Origin: CAVSIP01 sp963728075
GTDB taxonomy: Bacteria > Actinomycetota > Actinomycetes > JAFAQI01 > DASSKL01
Direction of reading: 5' to 3'
Assembly (NCBI GenBank): GCA_963728075.1
Contig: CAVSIP010000007.1
Location: 62,001 to 126,000, forward strand
Length of the DNA: 64,000 bases
The translations under genes were made by a program, and so were the position numbers. Positions 54,935 through 62,128 of this stretch are shown here, in pieces. The notes beneath the pieces are model-generated. The model was not told where the DNA came from. It worked only from the letters and a program-made list of their open reading frames with translations, and ran no database searches. Within the stretch, counting starts at the first letter, position 1. Each line of letters opens with the position of its first letter.

Positions 54935-55706
54935 TCGCGAGTGGCGTGGCGGCCAGCCGCTCGTGGAACGCCAGCGCGCCGATCGCGACGGAGCTGGCCG
55001 GGTCGGTGACGGTGAGGGCGGGCATGGAGCCGGCGAGCGGCCCGGCCCGGTAGGCGAGCTGGGTGAGCGCGATCGTTGCGCCGCCGACCACGATCAGGGT
55101 GTACGCCGGCCAGTCCGCCAGCAGGGCCACGACCCCTTGCTCGGCGAGGACCGAGGTCTGCTTCAGCAGGGCGGCCACCACCCCGTAGCCAATGCCCGCT
55201 GCCGTACCGAGCAGCGCCGAGCCGTGCCCGTGCGGCCAGCGCAGCCCGACGAGGGCGATGGCGCCGACCACGGCGCAGCCGACAACGGTGGTCGCGGCCA
55301 GGACGTCGGCGTCGACCGAGACGCTGCCGGCGGTGGGTTGCCCGGCGACGAGGAACGCGGCCAGGCCGGCGACCAGGAGGAGCGCCCAGAGCCCCTCGAC
55401 CGCGGAGGGGCGGTGGCCCTCCAGGACGACGCTCACCGGCAGTGCGAACAGCACACCGGAGACGAGCAACGGCTGGACCACGGCGAGCCGGCCACCGGAG
55501 AGCGCAAGAGCATGCAGCACCAGCCCGACCGCACCGGCGAGCAGGCCCGCCAGCCACATGGGACGGATCAGCAGCCGACCGAGGAAACGGCGCTCGTCGC
55601 CCCGGTCGCCGCCCGTCGTCCGGGCGCTGCGGTGCTGCAGGACGCTGGACGTCGCGGCTGCGCACGCCGACCCCAGTGCCGCGCCGACGACCACCGTCGT
55701 GGTCAC
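54858..55706 (-). CDS. DMT-superfamily membrane transporter-like protein
   Basis: 282 residues with nine to ten hydrophobic helices. The N-terminus (TTTVVVGAALGSACAAATSSVLQHRSA), the loop LSGGRLAVVQPLLVSGVLFALPVSVVLEGHRPS and the C-terminal repeat AYRAGPLAGSMPALTVTDPASSVAIGALAFHERL show the two-fold internal repeat of drug/metabolite transporters, here closest in style to actinobacterial DMT/NIPA-like proteins. Substrate unknown. It overlaps the stop of the GT4 gene as ATGA, so the two are coupled, and its own 3' end overlaps the convergent mannosyltransferase by 77 bases. Confidence 0.82.
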   Translation of the reverse strand: MTTTVVVGAALGSACAAATSSVLQHRSARTTGGDRGDERRFLGRLLIRPMWLAGLLAGAVGLVLHALALSGGRLAVVQPLLVSGVLFALPVSVVLEGHRPSAVEGLWALLLVAGLAAFLVAGQPTAGSVSVDADVLAATTVVGCAVVGAIALVGLRWPHGHGSALLGTAAGIGYGVVAALLKQTSVLAEQGVVALLADWPAYTLIVVGGATIALTQLAYRAGPLAGSMPALTVTDPASSVAIGALAFHERLAATPLAITVEVAGFVAMFAATAQLARRNQQD

Positions 55707-56863
55707 CGCGCCGCGACCGCCTGCGTGGGGCGCCCCTCACTCTCACCGGCGAGCTCCGACGTCGGCGCACCGGCGGCGGCGTACAGGCTCGTGCAGCGGC
55801 TGAGCACCTCACCCCAGCCGAAGCGTGGCGGGACCGTCCGGTTGTGGTCGGCGATCCGCCGTCGCAGCCGTCCCGACGCCGCCAGCCGCGCCACCGCGGC
55901 CACCATGGCGTCGTCCGAGTCGGCGAGCAGTCCTTCGCGGCCGTCGGTGACGAAGTCCTGCACGCCCGTGCCTGCGCGGGCGACGACGGGCAGGCCCGCT
56001 GCGCGCGCCTCGAACGCGGCGATGCCGAACGACTCCAGGGTCGCCGGTGCGAGGAAGACGTCCGACCGCGCGTACAGCGCCCGGATCTCCTCCGGTGTGA
56101 GCCGGCCGGGCAGGCGCACCCATGCGCCCATGCCATGCCGCTGCACGAAGCGCTCGAGGACGGGCCGTTCGGGACCCTCGCCGGCGATCTCCGCAGTCAG
56201 CCGGACCCGGTCGGGAAGCTGCCGCCGCAGCTCCAGCAGCATCTGCAGCAGGTGGCGCGGTCGCTTCCGCGGGGCCAACCGCATGACGCTGACGAGCCGC
56301 AGCTCGCCGGGCTCGCCGGGCACGTGCTCGACCCGCCAGCGGGCGGGGTCGATGCCGTTCGGCAGGACGGACACCTGGGCGCCCTCCCCGAGTACGCCGG
56401 CGAGCTCGGTTGCCGCGGCGGTGCTCACGGCGGACCACACGACCGGCCAGTCTCCCCAGCCGGTGAGCCGGTCCGCTGCCCGGAACAGCGGTGTGGCATA
56501 GGCCCACAGCGAGTGCGTGGTCACCACCGTCGGCCATCCGCGGCGAGCGGCTCCGTGCGCGGCCAGGAATGACAGCGGCGAGAACGTGGACGCGTGTGCG
56601 TGCACGACGTCGAACCCTCCGCCGAGCACAGCGGACCGGCCCCCCAGCGTGCGCAGGTAGCGGATGGCGTCCGGCTGGCTCCCCTGCGGCGGCCGTACGA
56701 CGGTGACCCCGTCCTCACCGCCGGCGGGCCCGTGACCGGGGACGGACGTGACGACCGTGACATCGTGCCCGTCGGCCGCCTGCCGGCGGGCGAGCTCGCG
56801 CACCTGCACCTCGATCCCGCCCAGGCGCGGGGCGTAGCAGTCGCTGACGTGGACGATCCTCAC
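55703..56863 (-). CDS. GT4-family glycosyltransferase
   Basis: 386 residues from GTG or ATG at 56863 (MRIVHVSDCYAPRLGGIEVQVRELA). The GT-B fold is clear: DVVHAHASTFSPLSFLAA near 86, TTHSLWAYATPL near 114, VLPNGIDPARW near 165, and the donor-site ESFGIAAFEARAAGLPVVARAG near 277-298 with the EX7E-type Glu pair. It probably transfers a sugar or inositol-type head group onto a lipid or glycan precursor at the cytoplasmic side. It is coupled to the DMT gene downstream and divergent from a PIG-L deacetylase, a pairing often seen around glycan or mycothiol-type steps. Confidence 0.9.
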   Translation of the reverse strand: MRIVHVSDCYAPRLGGIEVQVRELARRQAADGHDVTVVTSVPGHGPAGGEDGVTVVRPPQGSQPDAIRYLRTLGGRSAVLGGGFDVVHAHASTFSPLSFLAAHGAARRGWPTVVTTHSLWAYATPLFRAADRLTGWGDWPVVWSAVSTAAATELAGVLGEGAQVSVLPNGIDPARWRVEHVPGEPGELRLVSVMRLAPRKRPRHLLQMLLELRRQLPDRVRLTAEIAGEGPERPVLERFVQRHGMGAWVRLPGRLTPEEIRALYARSDVFLAPATLESFGIAAFEARAAGLPVVARAGTGVQDFVTDGREGLLADSDDAMVAAVARLAASGRLRRRIADHNRTVPPRFGWGEVLSRCTSLYAAAGAPTSELAGESEGRPTQAVAAR

Positions 56864-56889
56864 CGGCCGGCCACCACCCTCGGCCGGTC

Positions 56890-57774
56890 GTGGCGCACTA
56901 TGCCGGGGTGCCGTACACCTTGGTGTCGTTCCACGCCCACCCGGACGACGAGGCGCTGCTCACGGCGGGCACGCTCGCACGTGCCGTGGCGGAGGGGCAC
57001 CGCACGGTACTCGTGACCGCGACCGCCGGCGGGGCCGGGCTGGCGTCGCGCACCGCTGCCGGCGACGACCTCGCGGGTCGCCGGCTCGACGAGCTGCACC
57101 GCTCCGCCGCTGCGCTCGGCTGCGCTGCTGTGCACGTCCTCGGCTACGACGACTCGGGGATGGACGGGCTCGCCGGCCGGGACGGGCACGCCTTCGCCCG
57201 GGTGAGCGTCGACGACGCGGCGGCCCGGCTCGCCGACGTGCTGCGTGCCGAGCGGGCGGACGTGCTCACCGTCTACGACCCGGTGGGGGGCTACGGGCAC
57301 CCCGACCACGTCCAGGTGCACCGGGTGGGCATCCGCGCCGCCGAGCTCGCCGGGACCCCGGTGGTGCTGCAGGCGACGGTCGACCGCACCGCGCTGCTGC
57401 GCGCGCTGCGGCTGCTCGGTGCGGTGACGCGGCTGCCGGCGGACTGGCGTGCGGACCGGTTCCGGGACGCCTACGTGCCGCGGGCAGCGCTGACCCACCG
57501 CGTCGACGTGCGCCCCTATCTGGTGCGCAAGCGGGCCGCCATGGCGGCGCACGCCTCCCAGGCGACGGCGGACGGCGGCGACCGCACACTGGCCCGGTTC
57601 CTGCGGCTGCCTCGGCCGCTGTACCGGCTGGCCTTCGGCCGTGAGTGGTACGTCGAGCGCGGCCGCGTGCCGGGTGCGCGCCCCCTCGACGACGTGTTCG
57701 CCACGTTGCGCGGACGGCAGGACACCGTCGGGCACGGCGGCCGGCTCGGCGGCGCGCAGGAGGAGGGACACTGA
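56890..57774 (+). CDS. PIG-L family deacetylase
   Basis: 294 residues from GTG 56890; GTG 56908 (VPYTLVSFHAHPDDE) is a good alternative. The metal site is HAHPDDEAL near residue 14-22 and HPDHVQVHRVG near 135-145, giving the His-Asp-His zinc set of LmbE/PIG-L enzymes. These remove acetyl groups from N-acetylglucosaminyl conjugates, including MshB and Mca of the mycothiol pathway. This sequence has the general fold but no feature that identifies it as MshB or Mca. It is divergent from the GT4 gene across 26 bases, so the two probably belong to one glycoconjugate pathway. Confidence 0.88.
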   Translation: MAHYAGVPYTLVSFHAHPDDEALLTAGTLARAVAEGHRTVLVTATAGGAGLASRTAAGDDLAGRRLDELHRSAAALGCAAVHVLGYDDSGMDGLAGRDGHAFARVSVDDAAARLADVLRAERADVLTVYDPVGGYGHPDHVQVHRVGIRAAELAGTPVVLQATVDRTALLRALRLLGAVTRLPADWRADRFRDAYVPRAALTHRVDVRPYLVRKRAAMAAHASQATADGGDRTLARFLRLPRPLYRLAFGREWYVERGRVPGARPLDDVFATLRGRQDTVGHGGRLGGAQEEGH

Positions 57775-57824
57775 GGACTCCAGCGGGCTTGAGCGGAACG
57801 GCCCAGAGGCGTGTGCGCTAAAGT

Positions 57825-57838
57825 ACTACACCGATAGT
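57825..57838. promoter_or_regulatory. Likely BlaI-type operator
   Basis: ACTACACCGATAGT is a dyad (ACTA and TAGT arms six bases apart) lying 17 bases before GTG 57855 of a BlaI-type repressor gene. BlaI/MecI proteins bind such short dyads and are autoregulated, so this is the expected place. Binding not shown. Confidence 0.5.
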
Positions 57839-57854
57839 CGTTGGAGGCCGTCCC

Positions 57855-58226
57855 GTGCCCGAACGCCGCCCGTCAGGCGCACTGGAGTCCGCGGTGCTGG
57901 CCGCCCTGTGGGCGGCCGGGAGGCCGCTCACCCCGGCGCAGGTCCGTACCGGCCTGGACGAGGACCTCGCGTACACGACGGTGATGACCACGCTGAGCCG
58001 GCTGCACGACAAGGGCGTGGTGCACCGGGAGCGCGTCGGACGGGCCTTCGCGTACCAGCCGGTGGTGGACATAGCCGAGGCCGCCGCCACCGAGATGCAC
58101 GCGCTGATGCGGCGTACCGGGGACCGCTCCTCGGTCCTCGCCCGCTTCGTCGGCACCCTCGACGAGGACGACGAGCGCGTGCTGCGGACCCTGCTCGGGC
58201 GGCCCCGCAAGGGACGCCGGACGTGA
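57855..58226 (+). CDS. BlaI/MecI/CopY-family repressor
   Basis: 123 residues from GTG 57855 (GGAGG upstream). The winged-helix core is LESAVLAALWAAGRPLTPAQVRTGL with AYTTVMTTLSRLHDKGVVHRERVGRAFAYQP, the standard Penicillinase_R pattern. A helical C-terminus for dimer formation and cleavage follows. A putative operator is at 57825. It is coupled by GTGA to an M56 metallopeptidase, and in BlaI/BlaR-type systems the peptidase cleaves the repressor on sensing its signal. There is no beta-lactamase in the window, so the target is open; copper- and envelope-type roles are known for related pairs. Confidence 0.92.
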   Translation: MPERRPSGALESAVLAALWAAGRPLTPAQVRTGLDEDLAYTTVMTTLSRLHDKGVVHRERVGRAFAYQPVVDIAEAAATEMHALMRRTGDRSSVLARFVGTLDEDDERVLRTLLGRPRKGRRT

Positions 58227-59134
58227 CCGTCGACGTGCTCGTCCCGCTCGTGGCAGTGGCCTGCTTCGGGCTCGTCGCGCCGTGGGTGGCACGCCGGCTG
58301 CCGCCGGCCCAGGGGACCTGGCTGCTCACCGGCGGTGGGCTCGCCTCGGCCGGGAGCATGACCGCCGCGCTGGCGCTGGTCGGCTGGGGGCTGGTCGGCC
58401 AGGTGCCGGCGGTCGCCCGCGAGGGCAACTGGTCGGCGACGGTCGTCCGCCAGGGCGAGTCCGTCAACCGGGTGCTTGCCGCGGCAGCACTGGCGCTGCT
58501 CGCCGCCGCTGTGGCGGCCGGCTGTGTCGTCGTCGTACGCCGGACCCGCGCCGTGCTCGCAGCGCGCAGCGCCTGCCGGCGGCTCCCGGCCGCGGTCGGA
58601 GAGCTGGTGGTCGTCACCGACCCGCTCGCCGGCGCGTTCGCGGTGCCCGGCCGGCCGGGCCGCATCGTCGTCTCCCGCGCCCTGCTGGCCGAGCTCACCC
58701 CGGCCCAACAGCGGGCGCTGCTGGCGCACGAGCGCTCGCACCTTGCGCACCACCACCACTGGCACCGCTCGGCTGTGGCCCTCGCGGCCGCGGTGAACCC
58801 GCTGCTGTGGCGCCTCCCCGGCGCGGTCGCCGAGGCCATCGAGCGCTGGGCCGACGAGGACGCCGCCACGCACGCACGGAGCCGCGCCATGACCGCGGAC
58901 GCCCTCCTCGTCGCCGCGGCCTTCTCCCGGCAGGCTCCCCCCGCGGCCGCGATGGCCGCGGCGTACGGCGCCGTGGAACGCCGGGTCGAGGCCCTGCGCG
59001 GCGCTCCGCCGCGCCCGCGCCCGCTGCTGCTCCTGCTCGCGCTGGCGGTTGTCGCCGCCGCCTGGGTCGGGGTCGGCGAAGGGGTCCACGACACCGCGCA
59101 GCTCTTGCTGCTCGCGCTGCGCGCCGGGTCCTGA
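58223..59134 (+). CDS. M56-family membrane metallopeptidase
   Basis: 303 residues from GTG 58223, overlapping the repressor stop. Four membrane helices frame a zinc-protease motif HERSH (near residue 174-178) within LLAHERSHLAHHHHWH, and DEDAATHARSR supplies the distal Glu region. Like BlaR1/MecR1 without the penicillin-binding domain, it is expected to cleave the coupled BlaI-type repressor when triggered. The signal-sensing part is confined to the membrane and short loops. Confidence 0.9.
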   Translation: MTVDVLVPLVAVACFGLVAPWVARRLPPAQGTWLLTGGGLASAGSMTAALALVGWGLVGQVPAVAREGNWSATVVRQGESVNRVLAAAALALLAAAVAAGCVVVVRRTRAVLAARSACRRLPAAVGELVVVTDPLAGAFAVPGRPGRIVVSRALLAELTPAQQRALLAHERSHLAHHHHWHRSAVALAAAVNPLLWRLPGAVAEAIERWADEDAATHARSRAMTADALLVAAAFSRQAPPAAAMAAAYGAVERRVEALRGAPPRPRPLLLLLALAVVAAAWVGVGEGVHDTAQLLLLALRAGS

Positions 59135-59159
59135 CCAGCGGCACTGTGCGACGGGTCGC

Positions 59160-59603
59160 CTACGTCCGAGGCTCGCAGACGACGACGGGGATCACGCGGT
59201 CGGTGTTGCGCTGGTAGCCGGCGTAGTTCTTGTACTTCGAGACGACGCGCTGCCACAGCTCGTCTCGCTCGTCGCCGGTCGCGGTGCGGGCCCGCATCGG
59301 GACGGTCGCGCCGTCGATCGTGACCTCGACGTCGGGGTTCGCGACGAGGTTCTTGTACCAGTCCGGGTGGTCCTGCGACCCGCCCTTGGACGCGATGATC
59401 ACGAACCAGTCCTTCTCGCGGACCGGTGTCGTGAGCATGGTGGAGAACACCTTCCCCGACGTGCGGCCCCGGACGTGGATCTCGACCGTCGGCATCCCGG
59501 CGATCGTCTTGGGGAACCGGCCACCGGTCAGCGTCAGGAGCGTCCGGTGGCTGGTCTCGAGCAGCCACGCGCCAGCGGCAAGGACCCGATCCGAGGTAGG
59601 CAT
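59160..59603 (-). CDS. Deazaflavin (F420)-dependent nitroreductase-family protein
   Basis: 147 residues from ATG 59603. It shows the split beta-barrel pattern of the DDN group: MPTVEIHVRGRTSGKVFSTML near 37, WFVIIASKGGSQDHPDWYKNLVANPDVEVTI near 66-97, and the end YQRNTDRVIPVVVCEP. The GRTSG and KGGSQDHPDWYKNL blocks bind coenzyme F420 in characterised relatives, which reduce quinones or nitroaromatics. F420 is an actinobacterial cofactor, so the call fits the host. Substrate unknown. It is convergent with the M56 gene, 25 bases away. Confidence 0.88.
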   Translation of the reverse strand: MPTSDRVLAAGAWLLETSHRTLLTLTGGRFPKTIAGMPTVEIHVRGRTSGKVFSTMLTTPVREKDWFVIIASKGGSQDHPDWYKNLVANPDVEVTIDGATVPMRARTATGDERDELWQRVVSKYKNYAGYQRNTDRVIPVVVCEPRT

Positions 59604-59665
59604 GCACGCATTCTCCCCCGGGGGGTCTTCGGACTCTTCCGCCTGTGCCCGGTACCGGCAGGCTG

Positions 59666-60271
59666 GTGCCCGTGGTCGACGTCGCGCTGTTCCACTCCGT
59701 GCTGGGGGTGCGTCCCGGCGTCCGTGACGCCGCCGACCGCCTGCGGGCCGACGGGCACGACGTGCTGGTGGTCGACCAGTACGACGGGCGGGTCTTCGAC
59801 GACTACGAGCAGGCCGGCCGGCTCGCCGAGCAGATCGGCTTTCCGGAGCTGATGCGCCGAGCACTCGACGCGGTCCGGGACCTCCCGGAGGGGTTCGTGG
59901 CCGCGGGGTTCTCCAACGGCGGCGGGATGGCCGAGCACGTGGCCGTCCATCGTCACTGCAGCGGCGTGCTGTTGTTCTCCGGTGCGCTGCCGGTGCTCAT
60001 GCTCGGCGGCCCGCCATGGCGGCCGGGAACGCCGGCCCAGATCCACTACGCCCAGGACGATCCCTTCCGCCGTCAGGACTGGATCGACGCCCTGGTCGAC
60101 GAGATCCACGCGGCCGGCGGCAGTGTCGAGGTCTTCGACTACCCCGGGCGCGGGCACCTGTTCACCGACCCCAGTCTCCCGGCGGAGTACGACGCAGAGT
60201 CGGCCGCCACGCTGTGGGACCGTGCCCTTGGCTTCTGCCGTACCGTCGCCGGTGACAGGCGGGCGGGCTGA
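59666..60271 (+). CDS. Dienelactone-hydrolase-family protein with a serine nucleophile
   Basis: 201 residues from GTG 59666 or 59672. The alpha/beta-hydrolase order is DVALFHSVLGVRPGVRD near 4, DVLVVDQYDGRVFDDYE near 35, the nucleophile elbow AGFSNGGGMAE near 84, the acid in YAQDDPFRR near 130, and the late His in GRGHLFTD near 165. Dienelactone hydrolases normally carry Cys at the elbow (GxCxGG); Ser is present here, so an esterase or lipase-like role is at least as likely. It is a single gene divergent from the F420 reductase. Confidence 0.8.
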   Translation: MPVVDVALFHSVLGVRPGVRDAADRLRADGHDVLVVDQYDGRVFDDYEQAGRLAEQIGFPELMRRALDAVRDLPEGFVAAGFSNGGGMAEHVAVHRHCSGVLLFSGALPVLMLGGPPWRPGTPAQIHYAQDDPFRRQDWIDALVDEIHAAGGSVEVFDYPGRGHLFTDPSLPAEYDAESAATLWDRALGFCRTVAGDRRAG

Positions 60272-60301
60272 CGCTGCCGGCGGCGCGCGCCACAGGCGCG
60301 C

Positions 60302-60562
60302 TCAGCCCTCGGTGACGTCGATGACGGGGGCGCATCCCTCGGAGCACGGCTCGTGGTCGCGCAGGAAGCTCACGAAGTCCCGGCCGAACGCGGCGCCGTC
60401 CAGCGGCAGGTGGACGAGCAGCTGGTGCCGGGCGCAGGACAACTCGGCGAGCCCCTCCGCCCGCAGCAGGCGCACCGTCACCCCGCCGCGCTGGATCGAC
60501 TGCACCTGCTCGCCCAGCACGCGGACAACCTTGCTCCCTTCCGCAGCGCGAGGCACTAGCAC
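60302..60562 (-). CDS. Small actinobacterial protein of unknown function
   Basis: 86 residues from GTG 60562, with AAGG close upstream; a shorter start at the inner GTG (VLGEQVQSIQRGG) is possible. The middle is beta-rich (GGVTVRLLRAEGLAELSCARHQLLVHLPL) and the C-terminus has CSEGC, so two nearby cysteines could bind a metal. No membrane segment or known motif is present. It is convergent with the hydrolase (30 bases) and divergent from a small protein at 60661. Confidence 0.55.
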   Translation of the reverse strand: MLVPRAAEGSKVVRVLGEQVQSIQRGGVTVRLLRAEGLAELSCARHQLLVHLPLDGAAFGRDFVSFLRDHEPCSEGCAPVIDVTEG

Positions 60563-60660
60563 CTTGGGGCCGGATCGGGTAGCCCGATGGAGCGGAGTCC
60601 GGCAGAGGTGACCGATGTCACGGCGGGTCGGCTGGTGCGCAGCCGCCGGAACTCGTCATA

Positions 60661-60870
60661 GTGGTGGTCGTGACCGATGAGAACGCCGCGGTCGACGTCG
60701 TGACCCGACTGTCCCGCCAGTTCCCCCACATCGCCGAGGCCGACATCGCCAGCCTTGTCGCGGAAGTCCAGACCACCTTCGAGCAGGCCCGGGTGCGCTC
60801 GTTCGTCCCGATCCTGGTCGAGCGCTCGGTCTCCGAGCAGCTGCGGGTGCGCTACCGGCGCACCGGCTGA
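60661..60870 (+). CDS. Three-helix-bundle small protein (DUF3562-like)
   Basis: 69 residues. The pattern AAVDVVTRLSRQFPHIAEADIASLVAEVQTTFEQARVRSFVPILVERSVSEQLR is three short helices with the break ...FPHIAEADI..., the form of the DUF3562/three-helix-bundle dimerisation family common in actinobacteria. It contains no catalytic residues; the family is thought to dimerise. GTG 60661 is preceded by no strong ribosome site. It is convergent with the alpha/beta hydrolase at 60878. Confidence 0.7.
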   Translation: MVVVTDENAAVDVVTRLSRQFPHIAEADIASLVAEVQTTFEQARVRSFVPILVERSVSEQLRVRYRRTG

Positions 60871-60877
60871 CCGTGCG

Positions 60878-61981
60878 TCACAGCCGGGCGAGGAACGCTC
60901 GTACGGCGGCTGCGTAGCGCTCGGGGTCGGCGTTCCACGCGCACTCGTGCGCGGCATCGGGGACCTCGACGTACGTGACGTCCGGCGCGTGCCGCTGCGC
61001 CCAGCGTCGGCTGTCCTCGACCGGGACGACCTCGTCCGCGTCGCCGTGCAGCAGCAGGGTCGGGCGTCCGGGTCCGACGCCCCGGTCGAGCGCGCCGACG
61101 CGCGCGGGATCGACGCCGATCCGGCGTCGCGTCTCGGCCCGGGTGAGAGCGGCTGCCTGTGCGGGCAGGTGCCGCTCGGCGGCCTGTGCGCGCAACAGCG
61201 ACGGCCACGACAGCACGGGGGCGTCGAGGATGAGCGCCGCCACCGACCGGCGGTGGGCCGAGTAGCGCAGCAGCTCCGTGACGATCGCGCCGCCGGTGGA
61301 CAGCCCCGCGAGCACGATCCGCACGGCGCCCTGCTGGCGGGCCCAGCCGACGGCGGCGTCGACGTCCCGCCACTCGGTCGCACCGAGGTGGTACAGCCCG
61401 TCCGCGCTGGCCGGCGCGTCCCCGTCGTTGCGCCAGCTGGTCACCAGGACCGGCCGCCCGCAGCTCTGCACGTCTCGCGCGAGGCGCAAGGCTCGGGTGC
61501 GGTCGCCCCGGTGCCCGTGGACGGCGACCACCCACGTGTCGCCGGAGCCGGGGACGTACCACGCGGGGTAGTCGCCGAGCTCCCCGGCGACCGAGACCTC
61601 GTGCACCGGCGGCCGCAGGCAGTCCGCGGGCCGCCGCCACACCGCCGGGTCCGGCCAGCAGCGGGTGCCGGCCAGCGGTGGTGAGCCGGCGAGCACCGGG
61701 CGGGTGACCAGGTGGGCGGACACCGTGGTGACCGGTCCCACCTGTACGTGCCCGCCGGGCCAGCGCAGCGCGTACGTCCCCGGCCAGGCGGCCCGCTCCG
61801 TACGCTCCAGCGCCACCTCGGCGGGGGAGGCGTCGACGACGAGGAGGTCGGCGTCCGGCGCCTGGGCGTCGGGGTCGAGCAGCGGTCGCGTCGCCCACCG
61901 CGCGAGCGCGGCGACGCCGGCGCCGGCCGCGGTGAGCGCGGCGGGCACGGCCACGCCGGCCGCCCGCCGTCGCGTGATCAC
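60878..61981 (-). CDS. Secreted or membrane-anchored alpha/beta-hydrolase
   Basis: 367 residues from GTG 61981. An N-terminal hydrophobic stretch (AAGVAVPAALTAAGAGVAALA) after RRR is a signal anchor or twin-arginine-like leader. The hydrolase core has VVAVHGHRGDRTRALRLARD near 151-170, the nucleophile elbow LAGLSTGGAI near 226, DADEVVPVED near 305 for the acid, and HECAW near 342 for the histidine. The elbow Gly-Leu-Ser-Thr-Gly is normal. It acts outside the cytoplasm if the leader is real. Substrate unknown. Confidence 0.82.
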   Translation of the reverse strand: MITRRRAAGVAVPAALTAAGAGVAALARWATRPLLDPDAQAPDADLLVVDASPAEVALERTERAAWPGTYALRWPGGHVQVGPVTTVSAHLVTRPVLAGSPPLAGTRCWPDPAVWRRPADCLRPPVHEVSVAGELGDYPAWYVPGSGDTWVVAVHGHRGDRTRALRLARDVQSCGRPVLVTSWRNDGDAPASADGLYHLGATEWRDVDAAVGWARQQGAVRIVLAGLSTGGAIVTELLRYSAHRRSVAALILDAPVLSWPSLLRAQAAERHLPAQAAALTRAETRRRIGVDPARVGALDRGVGPGRPTLLLHGDADEVVPVEDSRRWAQRHAPDVTYVEVPDAAHECAWNADPERYAAAVRAFLARL

Positions 61982-62053
61982 GGATCAGCCCTACCCATCG
62001 CGGGGCCCCCGGTCAACCCACCCCAGGAGCGACGCATTGTGACCGAATCGACA

Positions 62054-62086
62054 CCGTGAGGGGCCAACCCGGCCGCCGTGAGGGGC
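62054..62086 (+). repeat. Direct repeat CCGTGAGGGGC upstream of the L,D-transpeptidase gene
   Basis: CCGTGAGGGGC occurs at 62054-62064 and again at 62076-62086, a spacing of 22 bases (two helical turns), 43 bases before GTG 62129. Two copies on the same face could bind one regulator. No further copies were seen nearby. Confidence 0.4.
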
Positions 62087-62128
62087 GTCTCACTCAATGC
62101 AGACCCTCCCGACTGCCGAAGGAGCATC

